Shown in pieces: positions 31,918 to 42,327 of a DNA stretch of 64,000 bases. The position numbers were made by a program, and so were the translations under genes. Position 1 is the first letter of the stretch. Each line of letters starts with the position of its first letter. The DNA lies in contig QWDQ01000078.1 in assembly GCA_003868215.1 (NCBI GenBank), forward strand, positions 1-64,000, read 5' to 3'. Origin of the DNA: Pseudophaeomoniella oleicola (taxonomy: Eukaryota > Ascomycota > Eurotiomycetes > Phaeomoniellales > Phaeomoniellaceae). The notes beneath the pieces are model-generated. The model was not told the origin of the DNA and searched no databases. It saw only the letters and a list, made by a program, of their open reading frames with translations.

Positions 31918-34515
31918 ATGTCCACGTATCCCTGTCCATCTCCTGCACATGGGGGCGGTATTCAGGATCCAATGCAGCAAACACCCAAGTCAAGCCGACA
32001 GAGACCCAAACCTCGATTGTCATGCAATCTTTGCAGGAGACGGAAGTATAGAATCCCGAACATACCTGCTATCAATAGCTTTTGAGCTAACCTACAAAGG
32101 ATAAAATGTGACAGGGGGCAACCATGTGGTAATTGTACAGGTCATGGTCATGCACATGTGTGCACCTACAACCACACGAGGGATGGCGCCTCGACCTCCC
32201 AGAACGCTTACATGGTATCGCATCCCAACCAAGACGGCAACGGTAGACAATCCAAACCCACCAAGTCCGCAAATCTTCTCGATAGGATCTCCAGGCTCGA
32301 GGACGTTGTGGTCAAACTTACGAACGAGCTGAATTCAACTCGTCACGATCGCCACAGATCCCATTCGCCAGAAAGAATGCCCCTTGAGCACGGTGATATA
32401 ACAGAGAACTTTGGGAAACTGAAATTGGAGGAATCCGAGACGAGTTATATGGGCAGCTCTCATTGGGAAGCTATCCTTGACGATGTATGTTACTCCCATC
32501 TGCAATATGACATTCCTTCGATCCAGCTGTATGCAAGCGCTTACACAGTTGTCGTAAGATCCCCGAACTCAACGAACAATCAAGGAGCTCGAATCATGTG
32601 CAGACCACGGATCACCACTGTCAAGATCAAAGCAGCTCCACGGAACCAGGATTGCTGTACGGGCTAAACAACCCGATCACGAAACAAGAGCTCCTCCAAA
32701 GTATCCCACCACGCTCTGTGGTGGATCAGCTGCTCTCAAGGTATTTCAATACAGTAGAGATACACATAAGTAAGTGGGATATCTACCTTTTCCAGATCTT
32801 CTAGATTACCTCCTAATCATATGCCAGTGTTCGTTCACGCCCCAACGTTCCTCAAACAGGTAAAAGCACTTGTCCCTATCTGTAGGTACCTACGATTACT
32901 GAAGATAGATATAGTACGAGAAGTTTTGGGATGATCCTTCCGCAGCTCCCGTCATGTGGATTGGCCTCCTCTTTGGAATGATGTGCCTCGCTGCTCAATC
33001 TCAGCAATATCTTTCGTCGTCCAAATCGACTTACTCCCCCGCTGAAGGCTGCCATAGTAATTTCACAGATCTGGCAGAGGCTTACAGGAAGAAACTCATC
33101 CAATGTCTTGTTTTGGGCAGATATGTCTACCCAGGACCTCATACTATCGAAACGCTCGCAATTTATTTCATCGTAGAGCATCTGAGGAGCCGCGATACGA
33201 CTGTCTCTGAATATGTGCTCTTGGGGGTCATCATTCGCATCGCAATGAGAGCCGGCTTGCATATGGATCCGTCACATTCTCCACAAATTTCACCTTTCCA
33301 AGGAGAGATGCGGCGGCGAGCCTGGATGCGCTTGTCGATGCTTGATCTGGTCATATCTGTAATGGTCGGGCTCCCTCAAATGGTTGAAGATAATCGATGC
33401 GATACGGCTGAGCCCCGGAATTTGCTTGATTCAGACTTCGATGAAGACACTAAAGAGCTACCACCATCTCGGCCCCAGACTGAGCTTACACCCTCTTTAT
33501 ACTTTCTGGCCGTGAAGAGGCTTTTTGCCATTTCCGCTAAGGTATGGGACGTAAATACGTCGACCTCCTCCTTACAGTATAGCGAAATTTTGAAACTAGA
33601 CGAGAAGCTAGAAGAGTCGCGAGGTGACTTCCCTCCCATTCTCAAGATGCAAGCTATGGCAGATTCGCTCGCCGACAAACCCGAGGTCATTCTCTGGCGA
33701 ATATTTCTTGAGATGTTATTCCTCCGCATTCGCTGTATCTTACATCGCAAATATCTGCTCCCAGGCCGCTCCGACTTGCGTTATATATACTCCCACACAA
33801 CGTGTATTGAATCGGCGCTGCAGATCATACGTCATCAACTTACTCTTCATCAAGAGAGCCAGCTGGATGGTCAACTCTATAACGTGCGCTGGAAAGTTAC
33901 CTCCATGCAAGCGCACGGTTTCCTCTTGGCCACCACGATATTGTGTCTCGATCTCAACTGGGACGCAGAGGATGCATTGACCGGTAAAAGCAACCGGAGC
34001 CCAGAGAAGATACTCAAACAAGAAAACATTATCGAGCTCCTGAAAGAGACGTACCCGTTATGGGAGCGATCAAGCAAGTCATCACGGGACGCACGCAGAG
34101 CTTTTGAGGCAATACAACTAGCTTTACGGAAGGCCACGTTCGCCGGACTTGTCAACTTGACTTCCTGGCTCAGAAATCCCTCTGGTTCAGCCGATCTGTC
34201 CTCCAACTCGTACAAAGGTCCTGCAGATGCTGATCTCCGGAGACCGTCGCCCATAATTCTCGAAAGTTATGCGCTTCCGTCTACAGTCAACGGCCTCGAC
34301 CCAACCTTGCTGCCACAGGAGCCCAATGATTCCCATTTCAATGACCTCTTTACAGACATCAACTGGGTAAGGGAATAACACAATCATAGTCGTACGAAAC
34401 GATTGCTAACGAATACACACAGGGGACTGGGGAAGATCAATTTCCTAGCCTGAGCAATGAATACATGGATACTGATTTCTTGTTTCCGAGTTACCTTCGA
34501 CAAAATTGGCCTTAG
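31918..34515 (+). CDS. Zn2Cys6 transcription factor with fungal-specific regulatory domain
   Basis: Six exons (31918-32045, 32100-32484, 32559-32769, 32828-32859, 32915-34366, 34423-34515) give 766 aa. The zinc cluster has six cysteines (C36, C39, C46, C52, C55, C64) in LSCNLCRRRKIKCDRGQPC and the following C-GN-C; an intron splits it after RRRK. A leucine-rich linker follows (LLDRISRLEDVVVKLTNEL, a coiled coil). HWEAILDDIPEL precedes the middle homology region. The Fungal_trans domain shows MFVHAPTFLKQYEKFWDD, MWIGLLFGMMCLAAQ and RRRAWMRLSMLDLVISVMVG. The last exon adds an acidic/aromatic tail (EYMDTDFLFPSYL) that resembles an activation segment. The acceptor for exon 3 was placed at GTCGTAAG because the nearer CAG would shift the frame. 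It probably controls the divergent MFS gene. Confidence 0.9.
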
Positions 34516-34622
34516 CACAAGGTCATACGTCAGCAGTAGAAGAATCGCTAATCGAATGTCAGGCGTTCTTTCCCTTAAAACCCTTCAGACGTGCAATCAT
34601 ACATGTTTTACAAGCGCGCGTA

Positions 34623-36122
34623 TCAGGTCCGATACGGATTTACGTGTAGCACGTAATCAACCAATCTCTCCGGCTGGCCTCTCATTTCCTGCAACCTGCC
34701 TCTTAGCCACCGGTAATACCGATCATGATCCTCGTACCGTTCCAGCCAACTCTCCCCCCATACCGAACGCAGCACCTTCACGTCACCGTGGAGAGCGACC
34801 TTCAATTCTGCAATCCGTCTCTTCAGATCTTCAAGGTCCGTCTCTTCGATCGTTAAGTCTTCCCAGTCTACCTTGACACTGTTCCAATATATCATCAGTG
34901 GGAATGGCAGGTTGGTGAGCGCTTTATCAATGGCTGGGCGGTAATTTTTGAGGTACGGTCGCGGACAGATTCGGCGGAGCAGGATCCAGCCTTGGGTGAG
35001 GCCTCTGATTGTTGATAGGAGATACGCGAGGGCATGTGCGTCCCAGTACTCATAGATCTCGTGTGCGAGCTCCGCAACGCCTCCTTCTCGGGCGACGCAC
35101 GCATTGCATCGGATGCTGTCGGTCATCTCCGCCGGTGTTGCAGAATCGTCGTCGTGCCGGGTCTTGGGGGCCCCCCTGAGCTTGGTCATACCAACTCTGA
35201 AGGCGGCAAATTCTTGCCATGTCTCACATGCGGGACATCGGACCATGTAAAGCGTCGCGTAATCCTCTTCCGCGTCTGTGCGATATACCTTGTTAAGCGG
35301 AGGGTGACGGATCGGTGTGGTCCCGTCAGGACCAACGGGAAGCCCGACAAGGCCAGGGAAATACCTATCGAGACCTTTCTTCCAAGTGTATTGCCGTGAC
35401 TTCACTACCGGCACGTGTGCGCTCCCGATATTTGAATTGGTTGGGCGAGACCAGTGTCCAGCCTTGAATCGGCACTCGTTGCACATGCGCTTGTGGCGAT
35501 GGCGGCCAATGAGCTGTAGTTCCGCTTCGCATTCCAATTGCTCACAGCGTTCGATATGTTCCTGCATGGCAGTGGCATTGCCAGGCGGAAAATCAAGATG
35601 ATCGTGCCTGGCAGTCGCTTCATGATACTGCTTTCGCCAGAACCGCAACTCCTCACGATCCCTAGCCATTCGACGCTGAGTCCGAAGCCATTTCGCCTTC
35701 CTGTCGGTATTCGGGGGTGTCCAACAATCCTCCAATTGCCTCGCTGCGGGGGCTTCGGGAGGTGGTTTACGCAGTCCTAAACGAAGTATAGAGTGATTAT
35801 CAAAATGCTTATGACCGAGCAGACGAAGACACCCGACACAAGCGAATCTGATCTTCTTCTCCCACGCCTCAACGTCCGTGAAAGGAGGCGCGAGTCGATT
35901 ACCCTTTGCCCGGACAGTTATTCTAGGACCACCGTACTCCTCAAGCACTTCGAGAGCCAAAAGTCGCTGCACGAACTGCGAGCGTGTCGGCTGGATCACC
36001 TGTCGAAAATAGCGACACGACTGCGAGAGCGAGATCAGGGATATGGGATCTAGCCCCTCGATTATCTGAAGATGGATTTCTTGCGGCAATGAAAACAGTT
36101 GTGTCGTCGCCATTACTGCCAT
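34623..36122 (-). CDS. F-box protein with CxxC pairs
   Basis: Single exon of 499 aa from ATG 36122. Residues about 10-50 are an F-box (FSLPQEIHLQIIEGLDPISL, LSQSCRYFRQVI), which binds Skp1 in SCF ubiquitin ligases. The body has several CxxC pairs that could hold zinc: CVGC (near 95), CNECRF (near 218), CPAC (near 290) and CNAC (near 335). The C-terminal part has acidic and Trp-containing helices. Fungal F-box proteins of this build are a large, poorly characterised group; the target is unknown. The 3' end lies 107 bp from the convergent regulator gene. Confidence 0.85.
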   Translation of the reverse strand: MAVMATTQLFSLPQEIHLQIIEGLDPISLISLSQSCRYFRQVIQPTRSQFVQRLLALEVLEEYGGPRITVRAKGNRLAPPFTDVEAWEKKIRFACVGCLRLLGHKHFDNHSILRLGLRKPPPEAPAARQLEDCWTPPNTDRKAKWLRTQRRMARDREELRFWRKQYHEATARHDHLDFPPGNATAMQEHIERCEQLECEAELQLIGRHRHKRMCNECRFKAGHWSRPTNSNIGSAHVPVVKSRQYTWKKGLDRYFPGLVGLPVGPDGTTPIRHPPLNKVYRTDAEEDYATLYMVRCPACETWQEFAAFRVGMTKLRGAPKTRHDDDSATPAEMTDSIRCNACVAREGGVAELAHEIYEYWDAHALAYLLSTIRGLTQGWILLRRICPRPYLKNYRPAIDKALTNLPFPLMIYWNSVKVDWEDLTIEETDLEDLKRRIAELKVALHGDVKVLRSVWGESWLERYEDHDRYYRWLRGRLQEMRGQPERLVDYVLHVNPYRT

Positions 36123-36748
36123 GATTTTCTATCTTGTTCGCACATTCTGGGCCTTTTTTTTTTTTCTTTTCTTGTATGGGTACCTACCTATATCTCAATA
36201 AATAACAAAAAGGTAGGTACCTACCTAGTTAGATGCCCAGTCATTGCTACTAATTAACCCGTGGGACCGTTGCATCGTTGATTACCTAGGTAGGCTGACG
36301 TCCGAATTGTTGGTGTCGGTCGGAACAACTGCAACAGGAGTCATACTGTAATTACTAGGTAGTTTGGGAATTATAGAAAGGATTTCAATTAATTTTACTA
36401 GTACCTAGTTGGGTCTTAAAATAGGTGGGTAATTTAGCAGTTACGTACCTAGTACCTAGTCGGCCCCCCCGCCCCGAACCGAACCTTTTTTCTGTATATT
36501 ACTTGGTTACTTGGTAACTTAGTAGTAGACTGATATCGCACACGTAAGTTAGGTAGGTACTTAGGTGGATGGTGATGACTAGAAATTTTCCATGCTATTT
36601 CACAAATGGGTACCTTACTATACAATCCAAAGACTTAAAGAATTCGCAGCAGCTCAAACAGTAGCCTCAGTCATTAAGCATGGTGAAATACTAGGTAACC
36701 TCCGCGATCCAGGCCCTCCCGTTCTCCATCTCTGCTCTCTTATCAGCC
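36123..36748. repeat. Intergenic region rich in TACCTA/GGTACC palindromes
   Basis: Words built from TACCTA, TAGGTA and ACTAGG recur from 36180 to 36570, including palindromes at about 36210-36225 and 36445-36460. One TAATTACAGT decamer lies on the minus strand at 36345-36354, and a T tract follows the F-box start (36156-36165). No ORF is seen. Confidence 0.6.
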
Positions 36749-37159
36749 CTACCCGCGCGAACCGTTGAACCACTCATCATTCACCACTCTCCTCCCGGTC
36801 AATCCCTCCAACATGGCCCTCAACTCATCGAAATCGCATCGATTCTCATAGATGCTATTGAGAATCCTCGGAAAGGCGCGTGGTACTTCGATTTCTTTTC
36901 CACGGTACCAGTCGACGTATGCCTCGAGCCAGCGTTGAGCTCTACCGAGAGTCATCTTGATCTCGGTCCAACAGACTGGACACTTGACGTCGGACGTTTC
37001 ACGGGCCACGTAGAGCCTGGTGCATCTGGGGGTCCGTCCGGCACAGTCGACGCATTGGTTAGATCGGTGGAATGCGGCGCATTGGAAGTGACCGCAGCTG
37101 TGGTACCAGGTGCATTCGTAACAGTGGTTCGGGTTGAAGAAGTTCGAATCAAGAGGCAT
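36749..37159 (-). CDS. Small RING-like Cys/His-rich protein
   Basis: Single-exon ATG frame of 136 aa. The N-terminal half has a dense Cys/His pattern: HCYECTWYHSCGHFQC, then CVDCAGRTPRC and CPVCWTEI. The CGH-x2-C core and terminal CPxC resemble a RING variant, but spacing is not canonical. The C-terminal half is helical (RAMLEGLTGRRVVNDEW). It lies upstream of the F-box gene on the same strand, 626 bp away. Zinc binding is likely; ubiquitin-ligase activity is only a guess. Confidence 0.65.
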   Translation of the reverse strand: MPLDSNFFNPNHCYECTWYHSCGHFQCAAFHRSNQCVDCAGRTPRCTRLYVARETSDVKCPVCWTEIKMTLGRAQRWLEAYVDWYRGKEIEVPRAFPRILNSIYENRCDFDELRAMLEGLTGRRVVNDEWFNGSRG

Positions 37160-38405
37160 TGTGGACCGGGGTATGGATTGCAGATAGATACTATAGGTAT
37201 TGCAAGGTAGGAGTTACCCAGGTTATCTACCTATCAGTTGTACTGGTTGATGGTCGTTCCCTTTGTCGAGGACGAGAACTATTTGTTGGCTGGAGGAAAG
37301 TGAGCTCTGACATCCGACAGGAATCATCGACTTTATATAATTGAGAATGAACGCCATCTAGGTCAGACATTCTGACCATGCTCCGTCGATTTGTATATCA
37401 CATCATCAGTGTTGGACGAGCCATCACAACCTTGGGCATATGACGAAGCCACAGGAGAGTTCTCAGCGACTTCCTTGGACTTTTGTCGCACAGGAGCATC
37501 ATTCGGTTTCACATTGGCGTATTGTGCGACCAAATGTGACTTCTCGTCGCCATTGCTAGCTATCATGGCGTTCCCTCCCATGCCGAGCGGAACCAATCAC
37601 TGGTTTCGACCTCACCGCCATTACCCATGAGCAATGGTCGAGGCCAGGCTCCGGTGATGCTCTTATCGAACATCACAATCCTGTATCACATCATGGTGCG
37701 TCACCGTGTCACAAGAAGGATCCAGTTGTGCAGTGCGGACACAACACTGAGGAATGAGCGGTCGCCTGATACAACTTGCTGGAGTCAGAGCATACAGAAT
37801 CGAAAGGATGTTTCCAGAGTGACGAAAATGATGCTAGACTCGAGCATTCAAAGCACAGACAGAGCTCTTGGTGGGCGAAATCACGACGCAGTGAGAACAG
37901 AAGTCAGCTTGGTGAGAAGGGAAAGCAGTGGACAGTATGGACGCTGTCCTCCGAGTGTGTCTGCAACAAAATGGCTCATGATTAGATAGATATAGTTACT
38001 ATACCTAGGAGGTGACCTCCGGTGTCGATGTGTACACTTTACTGCGTTGGAGTTTGATCTCACTTGAAGTAGGACAGTGAGTCGGGCAAGAATGTAAGGC
38101 AGTGATGACGTAATTAAAGGTTGTCCTATCATTGAACTTATTCCCGTAAACTCCGATGTTCCACCTCTTACTACGAATATCTACAATGATTCAATGGATG
38201 CCGTTGATCAATTGATCTAGAGTACCTTACTGATTGATAACTATATCTTATTTTCCTTCTTCTTCATCAGTAGGCAGCTGACACATAATCAACCCATCAG
38301 ACTTCCCAGGTATACTAGTAGATATTTTAGTATCTTCATCGCTTCCCATCACCACGTTCATCGAATCAACGCTTCTAGAAAATTGTACTGTCCGATCCGA
38401 AAGAA
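37160..38405. other. Intergenic region, no supported gene
   Basis: Short frames on both strands at 37363-37630 look mildly protein-like but lack a start or partner exon. ATG frames at 37627-37989 (+) and 38132-37881 (-) match nothing. No repeat or RNA gene is seen. The last 100 bp are the promoter of the dehydrogenase. Confidence 0.4.
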
Positions 38406-39164
38406 ATGTCACGAATCTTCATAACCGGATCATCCGACGGCCTCGGCTCCCTGACTGCCCAAAAGCTGATCTCCCAAGGCCACCGCGTCGTGCTGCATGC
38501 ACGGAATGCGCAACGCGCAAAAGATGCTCTCGCCGCCTGTCCAGACGCCGAAAATGTGCTCATCGCCGACCTCACTAGCGTCGCCGAGACAAAGAAGCTG
38601 GCTGAGGACGTCAACGCATCGGGCCCCTTTGATGCTGTCGTGCATAATGCGGGACTTTATCAAGGAGTGGGTGGATTGAAGGGGAAGGAGGGACTGCCTG
38701 CGTTGTTTGCCGTGAACACGCTCGCTCCCTATGTGTTGACCTCTCTGATCGAGCCAAAGCCGAAGAGGCTCGTCTATGTGTCGTCAGGGTTGCACTCTAG
38801 TGGTGATGCCGGTTCGTTGAGTGATCTAGACAAGAAAGGATGTTCGTACGCGGACAGTAAGCTGCATAACATCATGTTGGCAAAGGCTTTTGCGAGGAAG
38901 TGGGAAAATGTGAGCAGTAACGCCGTGGATCCTGGATGGGTACCGACAAAGATGGGAGGACAGAGCGCGGTAGATGATTTAGGAGCGGCAGTGGATACGT
39001 TCGCGATGTTGGCGGCCGGGGATGGGATTGCGAAGGGGGAGACGGGGAAGTATTGGTACCAAGGGAAGGCGAAGAGCTGTAAGGCTGAGGCGAGTGATGT
39101 TGAGAAGCAAGAGAGGCTGTTGAGTGAGTTAGAGAGGATCAGCGGGGTGAACGTTCCGAAGTGA
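38406..39164 (+). CDS. Short-chain dehydrogenase/reductase
   Basis: Single exon of 252 aa with ATG at 38406. The Rossmann cofactor motif TGSSDGLG is at residues 7-14, with VLHARNAQRA after beta-2, consistent with NADP preference. DLTSVAE, VHNAGLY (NAG motif), VYVSSG (catalytic Ser) and YADSKLHN (catalytic Tyr-x3-Lys) complete the classical SDR set. The C-terminal tail (GKYWYQGKAKSCKAEASDVE) resembles the WW-domain-oxidoreductase/retinol-dehydrogenase-like fungal SDRs. Cytosolic, with no signal peptide. The substrate is unknown. Confidence 0.9.
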   Translation: MSRIFITGSSDGLGSLTAQKLISQGHRVVLHARNAQRAKDALAACPDAENVLIADLTSVAETKKLAEDVNASGPFDAVVHNAGLYQGVGGLKGKEGLPALFAVNTLAPYVLTSLIEPKPKRLVYVSSGLHSSGDAGSLSDLDKKGCSYADSKLHNIMLAKAFARKWENVSSNAVDPGWVPTKMGGQSAVDDLGAAVDTFAMLAAGDGIAKGETGKYWYQGKAKSCKAEASDVEKQERLLSELERISGVNVPK

Positions 39165-42100
39165 AATTACGAATCGATATTGAAGTTATCCGCAGATAGA
39201 TTTTACTTGGTATGTCATCAGTCTGATCCCGTACCTTCCTCCTCCTCGTCAGTCACCACTTCTTCGGGCACTTGCATCTCTTTCTACTACCAACCTTCCT
39301 ACAAGGCCGCTGGCGGACCATAAGTCTACCAACCAATCTGCAATATTAAATTTTCTCCTCGGAGTTCTGACTTTCATCTCATGATCATCCACTGTTCTTT
39401 GCCATCAATGTTACAGTCAGCACAATTTAATCTATCTCAAAGCACTCTTCATCACAACTTTGTCATCTCTCTTCGATATCATTACCTGGCGCCTGAGGCG
39501 CAGGATATCAAGCACCTAGTAGACTGAGCTTGCCGTCAGTTCCCGCAGCTCGTTAGCTATCGCCGTGCGATACTCGATCGGGTATCCTATCCTTGCTTAC
39601 TCACGTTGCCTGCGTCGTCGAAGATGATCTCCGCCATCGCGATGTTCGAATCGAAGGCATCGATCAATTACAGACTGCAGGCGCTTTCAACTTAGGAGCG
39701 CCATACTACATGTCAGTGGACTTTATTCAAACTTCATCTGTAGATACAGAAGGTTTTGCTTGCTAGCACCCGTGACTGACACGTCGTTTCAGTGACCATC
39801 GCGTCGTCTAGACTCCAACTTACCAGTATGTCGTCGCAGTTGTCATGCGACTCTCCCAGAGTTTGAAATTCAAACCCCTTTGCATTGAGCGTACCCCAGG
39901 TGTACACAATGTAAGCTCTCAAACTTTCAGGTACCTAAGGTACTTACTTCCTCATCCCTACGAGGGAATGATACTGATCTAATGAGTCAATGACAGGACT
40001 CAGTCGATCGATCACTGAACCATCCAACCTCATAACGTTCACAGCTTATTACTACTAGGTATCTGCATATCTAGAACCATGAGCCAAAGCAGCCCAATAT
40101 GACCAAGCTCAGTACTTGGAAGCTTGACTTCGAATTTCGCATCATACACTTGATCGCATCAAACGCAATGAAGGCCCTGGTTGATACTTCGCGGGTCAAC
40201 TTCGCCAATCTACCAACATCTCAAGTTGCGACCTTTTATATGCAACAATCTCTCCGAGAACCTGTTGGCCTACCAAATCTTTGCAGACGATTTACATACT
40301 ACTGATTACTGGTTACAACCATCTACTACCTTAGTAAGGTTGCACGACAGACCGAGGACAAGCGCTGTGACATACATAAAACCAGTCGTAACAATCCTGC
40401 CCAAGGCTTGGCCTGCGGGTCGGGCTGGGTTGCGGGTTGACCTTACCCATGGCGACAGTTCGCCTACTACTAGATACCACCTTCCTGCTGGTACCTATTG
40501 GGTTCTTCTTTTCTACCATCGATGCCCTCATCATTAGGCACTTTACACATATCCAGGTCGCCCTGAACTTCGGAATCCTTTGGTCACTGACCTCTTTGCG
40601 ATAACAGGTCGCAACATCGCATATTATAAGCTGCGCCATGGGTCGGGTTGAGTTGTTCAACGGTATGACCCCAACCCACCGCGGATACCCGGTGGGTTGC
40701 TGATAACCAAACCCGATTTGTACCCGCGGGCTGGGTTGGGTCGACGGTGAGAGTTACCTAGTAATTTACCTATACGGGTTGCTCACAATCATGACTCAAC
40801 CCAACCCATCGCGCAGCCTACGCATGTCAGCATCTTTTCTACTTACTACTATGTAGGCACTTACTCAGGAATGCATAGTCGTCCACAACAAGTTCCAGGT
40901 CGCATGAAGGGCATCTAGCACAGTAGGTACAAGTCTCCTGAAGGCTACTACTGAGACCAGGTCGAAACACTTCACCTCAGATGGCCGAAGATGCTTGGTG
41001 ATTCCAAGTAGTATAGTAGGTACCTACTAGGTACTCTAGGTGCTTAGTACATACTCAAAACTAACTCCTGTCATGCAATAGAGCATTGTCTTAGGATGGT
41101 TTGGATTGTGTTGCGGGTGCCCAACTCGCCTTGGACCCGCGTTTGAGTAGCACTTTCGTCACTACCATTAGCATTGGTCTAACCATCTCTATAAAGTAAT
41201 TATATTGTGAGTAAAGTATTTCCCCCTGATTTCGGAATAGGTACTAACCCGCTGCTAGCTAATCCAATCCGTTTGACTGCTTAACAGAATTGCGCCTTTC
41301 TCTTCTTTTCAATGTTCACTTATACTACTAGGTAGGTAGGTACTAGGTAATTACAGTGGATGTTGCCTACCTTATCTTTAGCCAAATGCAATTGGCCATA
41401 TGTGCGCCTTTCGCTGGCGGGGTGTCAACCAGTACCTACCTACCTACCTTTTTGTCACTGGCCTTTTCATTGGACGTTTGACGGGATCCCGAGAACGATA
41501 TGGTGGGAGATGTTGCATTAACGAGAGGACACATTCGCAGGTTGCGCAGCCACCGAGTTTTCTGACGAAGGTAAGGCCGAAGATGGTAGGCGGCCGTAGG
41601 CCTATAGGTAGTATCTACTACCTAGTAATCATCGATCTCCTACCGAAAATCTGTCAAGAGACAACTTCCATGTCATCCACTGCGGGTCTAAATGTCAACC
41701 ATCGAGGATCAAAAGCGAAGAAAACTCGATGTTGAATGCTTTGCACTACGAGAACGCGAGTCAGAAACGGGAAATGATACGATTTCTCAAGCTGGCTGGC
41801 GCTTTGGTAGAGCGAGAAGGAAAGCCACAGATGACATCTGTGGTCAGCATATACCTGACAACAGCGACGAGAGGATGATTGTCGCAATCAAAATGAGAAT
41901 CGATCTTCCTATCAGAGATGCCTCGCTCGTTGATGTACTGCAAAATACATAGCATTGAATCGGTCAGAGGCTTCATTTCTAAACACAATTGATACTATTT
42001 ACGACGCCTCAATGTAAGCCACGGAGGGAACCGGTCCATACCGTACCTACTGAGTCAACAACTTGGTTCAGTTCTTCGTGGCATCCTGAATTGCCTTTTC

Positions 42101-42327
42101 AGTATACTAGGTACCTATGCTTCGTCGACTTCCAAGTCCTGGAGATTGGAATCCGTTTCCTCTGCTCTCATTATGCGAGCCTTACTCTGGACTGACTGCA
42201 GTAGCCTCGCCGTGCATACCTATTCATGCAAACATTTTTGGATAGAACGAGGGCAGATTCGCACTCGGTGGATACCTATTAGATCGGTTAGTGTACCTAC
42301 TTCATTATATACAACAGAAGGCCAGAC
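39165..42327. other. Long repeat-rich intergenic region
   Basis: 3.2 kb without a supported gene. It contains a GGGT-rich element (about 40411-40825), TACCTA/GGTACC words (39930-39945, 40980-41045, 41320-41350, 41432-41450, 42105-42118) and a TAATTACAGT decamer at 41348-41357. Reading frames up to 118 codons (40181-40537) are not conserved-looking. It may hold decayed mobile-element sequence, but no transposase domain can be recognised. Confidence 0.5.
40411..40825. repeat. GGGTTG-rich element with internal inverted repeat
   Basis: G-rich words on one strand (GCGGGTCGGGCTGGGTTG at about 40415-40432) and related C-rich words (ACCCCAACCCACC near 40669-40680, CAACCCAACCCATC near 40797-40810) flank a segment bounded by a 10-bp inverted repeat, ACCCATGGCG at 40445-40454 and its complement at 40634-40643. 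A further GTTGCGGGTGCCC word lies near 41111. This could be a small non-autonomous element or a simple-sequence derivative. Confidence 0.4.

Noticed and set aside
28210-34515. Secondary-metabolite gene cluster
   Set aside because: A transporter, a regulator and an ABM-like protein are present, but no PKS, NRPS, terpene cyclase or other backbone enzyme is found in the window.
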